In this document: positions 60,854 to 64,000 of the stretch, piece after piece
Position numbering within the stretch: position 1 is the first letter of the stretch
Layout of the letters: each line of letters opens with the position of its first letter
Assembly: GCA_022316685.1 (NCBI GenBank)
Contig: JAKJHU010000075.1
Coordinates: 2,728,501 to 2,792,500, forward strand
Direction: 5' to 3'
DNA from: Progne subis subis
Lineage: Eukaryota > Chordata > Aves > Passeriformes > Hirundinidae
DNA: 64,000 bases
Translations under genes and position numbers: made by a program
The notes under the pieces: model-generated
Databases searched by the model: none
Seen by the model: only the letters and a program-made list of their open reading frames with translations
Told to the model about the DNA's origin: nothing

Positions 60854-63800
60854 GGAATTAGGAGGATCTATATATTTCTTCATAGAAAAAAAAGAGAGAG
60901 TAACATATCTAGCATTTTTCTTGTATATTGGACTACCTGAGAAAAGGTAAAAATTGAATATATGGGGACTCAAAAATATCTTAATTGTGAGTTTTATAAA
61001 TTGGACAGCTAAAGTTCACTTAATCAGTTCTCTGTTTTCCCCCCGTTCCTCTTATCTAGAGAACAATATTCCCAGGGCAGACAGTCATGCACAATATTTG
61101 TTTGGCTTGACATGGACAGCTGGGCAGCCTTAGGCATGCAAGATGCTCATTAATGCTTGCTCTCTGCAAGTCTCCCCCGTGTTCACCCATGAACACCTTT
61201 TCCTGTTGCTCCTGAACAAAATACTGTGTTTGTATTGAAATTCTCAAAACTCAGTCTTGCAGAAGTGCTCTGAGTGTACAGCTGCTCTCTGCTTCCAACT
61301 TCTATGTAGCATGATGTCCACAAGACATTGTTCTGGGAAACACGGAGGACAGATAGCAATTAGAAATTCCTAGTTGCCTGTGGCGAGTGCCAGATGTACA
61401 TTTACCTTTAGGTACTATCAGTCACATGTAGCTTCAAGTCCTGCTTGCAAAGGGAAAATCATACAGATTTTCCAGTTCATGAGGAAGCTTGTAAAAAAAT
61501 TTCCATATTCTCCAAAAAACATTTTCGCATTTCTTTGGAATTCAAAGTTTATTAAATAGCTAAATGTGATGAGGAATGAAGGCAAAGGAATCTCGTGAAG
61601 TTTCAGGCCATTTTGATGAGGACATTCACAGGTGCCCCAGGGAAGCTATTTACACTGGGAATATATTTTAGGATCAATTCTTCCAAAGAAGGTTGCAAAT
61701 CTCCATGGTAAGTGCAAGAAAACTGACTCACAAGTTGAAATCTTTCATACTTTATGGCCGTTTGGCCTCATACTTTCCAAGAACTTGTTCATCTATATAT
61801 GAAATCTTATTAGCTAAACCTCTCTCCTGACTTTCCCCACATGCCTCCTCAGCTCCCCTTTGCTAACAACCTAGCCTTACTGAACAGGATGTCTACCTTG
61901 TTTTTAGTAACCAATCTTGTTTGTTCCCTGTTTAGCCTTTCTCTCCTTTTCTAGTTTCATAGATGCTTTGATTAAATTTATTAAATTTTAACTCCAGACT
62001 TGCCTTACATCCATTTTTCTTGTCTGTTTGTTTGCACTGTCCTTTACTCACAGGGCTTGGACAAATGTTACAGACATTTAGAATGAGCTAAAATGATGGT
62101 AGAGAAAAATGTCAATAGTATTTGGGCAGGGTTTACAGAGTTTTTTGTCTGAAGTGGTCAAGGGAGCAGGTGTGCACGTATAAAGTAAACCATGCAGACA
62201 CCTGGGGATTTTGCACATCTAAACCTGGAAAAATAGCAGAAAAGGCTTTAAGTGGCTTCTGAGATCATGGGGAGGTTGCTGAGGTAAACTGAAAAGCCAG
62301 ATTTAGTGGCGTAGTTCCACCTCCACAACTGATTTAGTGAACACAACTCTAGATAGAAATAAATATTTTTATTTTAGATATTTTAGATTATTTAAATATC
62401 TTTATTATCTTTAACTAGAATAGTTCTGAAACAAGCCCCGAAAGTCAATTTGCTTCAATAAATCAAGATTTTTCTAACAAGTTGTGTTAAATTGGGAAAA
62501 TTCATAATAAAAATGAAAATAAATACTTGTATATGTAGTAAGGATAATAAAACTTACTTTTCAAATTTAAGCTAATATGACAATACTTCTGTTAAATATC
62601 ATAGCTGTGTTCTGTTAGTCTGAGGCAGGAATTTTCTGAATAAGTTTTCCATTAAATATTATTCCTTAGTTTCTGCAGTTCTTGACTCACGTTTTTTTTT
62701 GGTTGATATGACTGTTGCTCATTTAGAAATGGTAAAAACTGTGTTAGCCCTTAGCTAGAAGTTATTTTCCTTCTGGCTGATGATGTGGCTTCCTACCACT
62801 ATGCTGAGCATCACTAGAAAGGATTTAACATTCAAAATGCAATATGTCTGTGCAGATGGCTTCTCCAATATTGTAACAATAATTCTGTGATTCTGTCTGT
62901 AATTGCAAATTTTTGGAGGAACTTCCTTATGTGGTGGTATCCCATCAGTAGACCACATTATTGCTCTGTGGATAAATAGTGCCTCCCTCCCAAAAGCAAA
63001 AATCTGTAACATTAAACATATTATTTACATAAATATTTTTTCCCACAAAACTGGTTTGTTCTTCACGACATATGAAATATCAGTGAATATCAGTGAATAT
63101 CACAATTTTTGTCAGCATGCAAAGTAGTGACACCTTCAATAATATTACTGGTTGATTTTATACAGATTTCAAAATAGGTTTGTTATATTCTTAAAGTGCT
63201 TTGGGGGTGAATGGGAAGAGGATAAGCAAATGCTCTCAGGAAAATCTCTTCTTTATTTCTCCTAAAACATTAAAAACATTAAAAATAAATTTTAAAAATT
63301 ATGGAAAACTGATTTTACTATATAAAAACTGATGGAAATCTTTGTTTCTAGAAGACAATCATGGTCTCCTTAAATAAAAGTGTTTGTAACAGTTAAAAAG
63401 AGACATAACTTAGAATATGATAAATAAAAGGATAAATCACAAAATGAACGCCATTTTGTTTGGTGTAGAAGACAGTCTCTCTTGACATAAACCACCCCTG
63501 ATGAAAAACCATACCGAAAAGTACTGTGCAATCTTTTCATCTTCCTACTTTGGGCTTAGGGGTTGGGCATACAACTCAGGACATCTGAGTGATCCAAGCT
63601 GCCATCAAGTATGAAGGAGGCCCATGCAAATAGACACAGTAAGGTCGCAATTCCTTCATGAGGCACAGACACATCACAAAAATGACTGACTTCCAACTGC
63701 TGTCACTTTGGAACACTCAATTGAAACCAGATTCATGGCTACTTAAAAAAATTTTAGAACCAAAAATAGTTGACTAAATCAATCAGAAAGTTAGGAACAA

Positions 63801-64000
63801 ATGTTTTGAGGCAGAGGAATCTTGATTATTTTTAACTCTTTTAGTGTCAAGAAACTGGAAAAATATATCATCACTCTTAAAAAGTAGCTAGAAAATGGAT
63901 TTTTTCCAGCTCTTTAAAGTCTCCTGTTGTTCATTATTGTTTTATGCAGTAGTAGTTGTGATCAGAAGTTTGTGGGTAAGTTTTAAGATGCAGCAAAATT
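60854..64000. other. AT-rich unannotated stretch
   Basis: No gene or transposon recognised to the end of the window. It has a small triple tandem ATATCAGTGA at 63077-63102. No open frame exceeds 85 codons. Confidence 0.5.

Noticed and set aside
62876..62900. ATTCTGTGATTCTGT resembling a plus-strand CR1 tail
   Set aside because: The preceding bases do not match the CR1 3' end, so it may be chance or an unrecognisable relic.
1..64000. CRISPR arrays, operons, phage or bacterial features
   Set aside because: The sequence is vertebrate in character (CR1 LINEs, LTR retroelements, long non-coding AT-rich DNA), and no spaced short-repeat arrays are present.

Overview
The window looks like intergenic or deep-intronic DNA from a bird, most likely a songbird. 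This is inferred from the repeats: at least seven CR1 LINE fragments (the dominant bird/reptile LINE, recognised by its reverse-transcriptase motifs and its ATTCTRTG-type 3' tail) and about a dozen endogenous-retrovirus LTR pieces of types I associate with passerine genomes. The background is AT-rich. I found no convincing protein-coding gene, tRNA, rRNA or CRISPR array. The longest open frames are chance frames in AT-rich DNA, frames inside LTRs, or low-complexity runs.

Layout. 0-1.7 kb: a GC-rich stretch running into an LTR-like AT-rich tail, then a CR1 reverse-transcriptase fragment on the minus strand. 3.6-4.0 kb: solo LTR with 6-bp target-site duplications (TSDs). 8.95-9.63 kb: CpG-rich solo LTR with perfect 6-bp TSDs. 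10.5-11.2 kb: polypyrimidine tract and a GC-richer patch. 15.2-15.6 kb: solo LTR with perfect TSDs, followed by a recent local duplication of about 100 bp. 18.3-19.1 and 20.0-20.3 kb: CR1 fragments in opposite orientations. 25.5-26.9 kb: 5' end of a minus-strand provirus (LTR, Lys-type primer binding site, leader remnant). 28.2-29.05 kb: truncated long LTR. 29.93-30.48 kb: LTR plus leader. 32.0-32.5 kb: CR1. 34.5-34.9 kb: second copy of the 3.6 kb LTR. 37.0-37.4 kb: LTR-like element. 38.6-39.07 kb: CR1 tip abutting a long-LTR fragment. 45.0-45.3 kb: CR1. 47.8-48.2 kb: second copy of the 15.2 kb LTR. 49.4 and 55.4-55.6 kb: CR1 3' ends. 58.7-59.3 kb: second, inverted copy of the 29.9 kb LTR plus leader. 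60.5-60.8 kb: solo LTR with perfect TSDs. The rest is AT-rich sequence in which I recognise nothing.

No genes act together here. The story is repeated germline retroviral insertion followed by LTR-LTR recombination: five LTRs have matching 6-bp direct repeats (four perfect with TG...CA ends, one with a decayed terminus), pointing to class II (ERVK/beta- or alpharetrovirus-like) integration. No gag, pol or env frame survives. I found no obviously new biological system. The best leads are structural: the inverted LTR-leader pair with a nearly unchanged leader and a shared internal end, a 34-bp perfect palindrome, a 23-bp-arm AT cruciform flanked by a short duplication, an isolated 14-bp-stem hairpin, an exon-like block at 55.0-55.3 kb, and a recent local duplication at 15.8/16.3 kb. 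Family names and the songbird assignment rest on recognition and have not been checked by a search.
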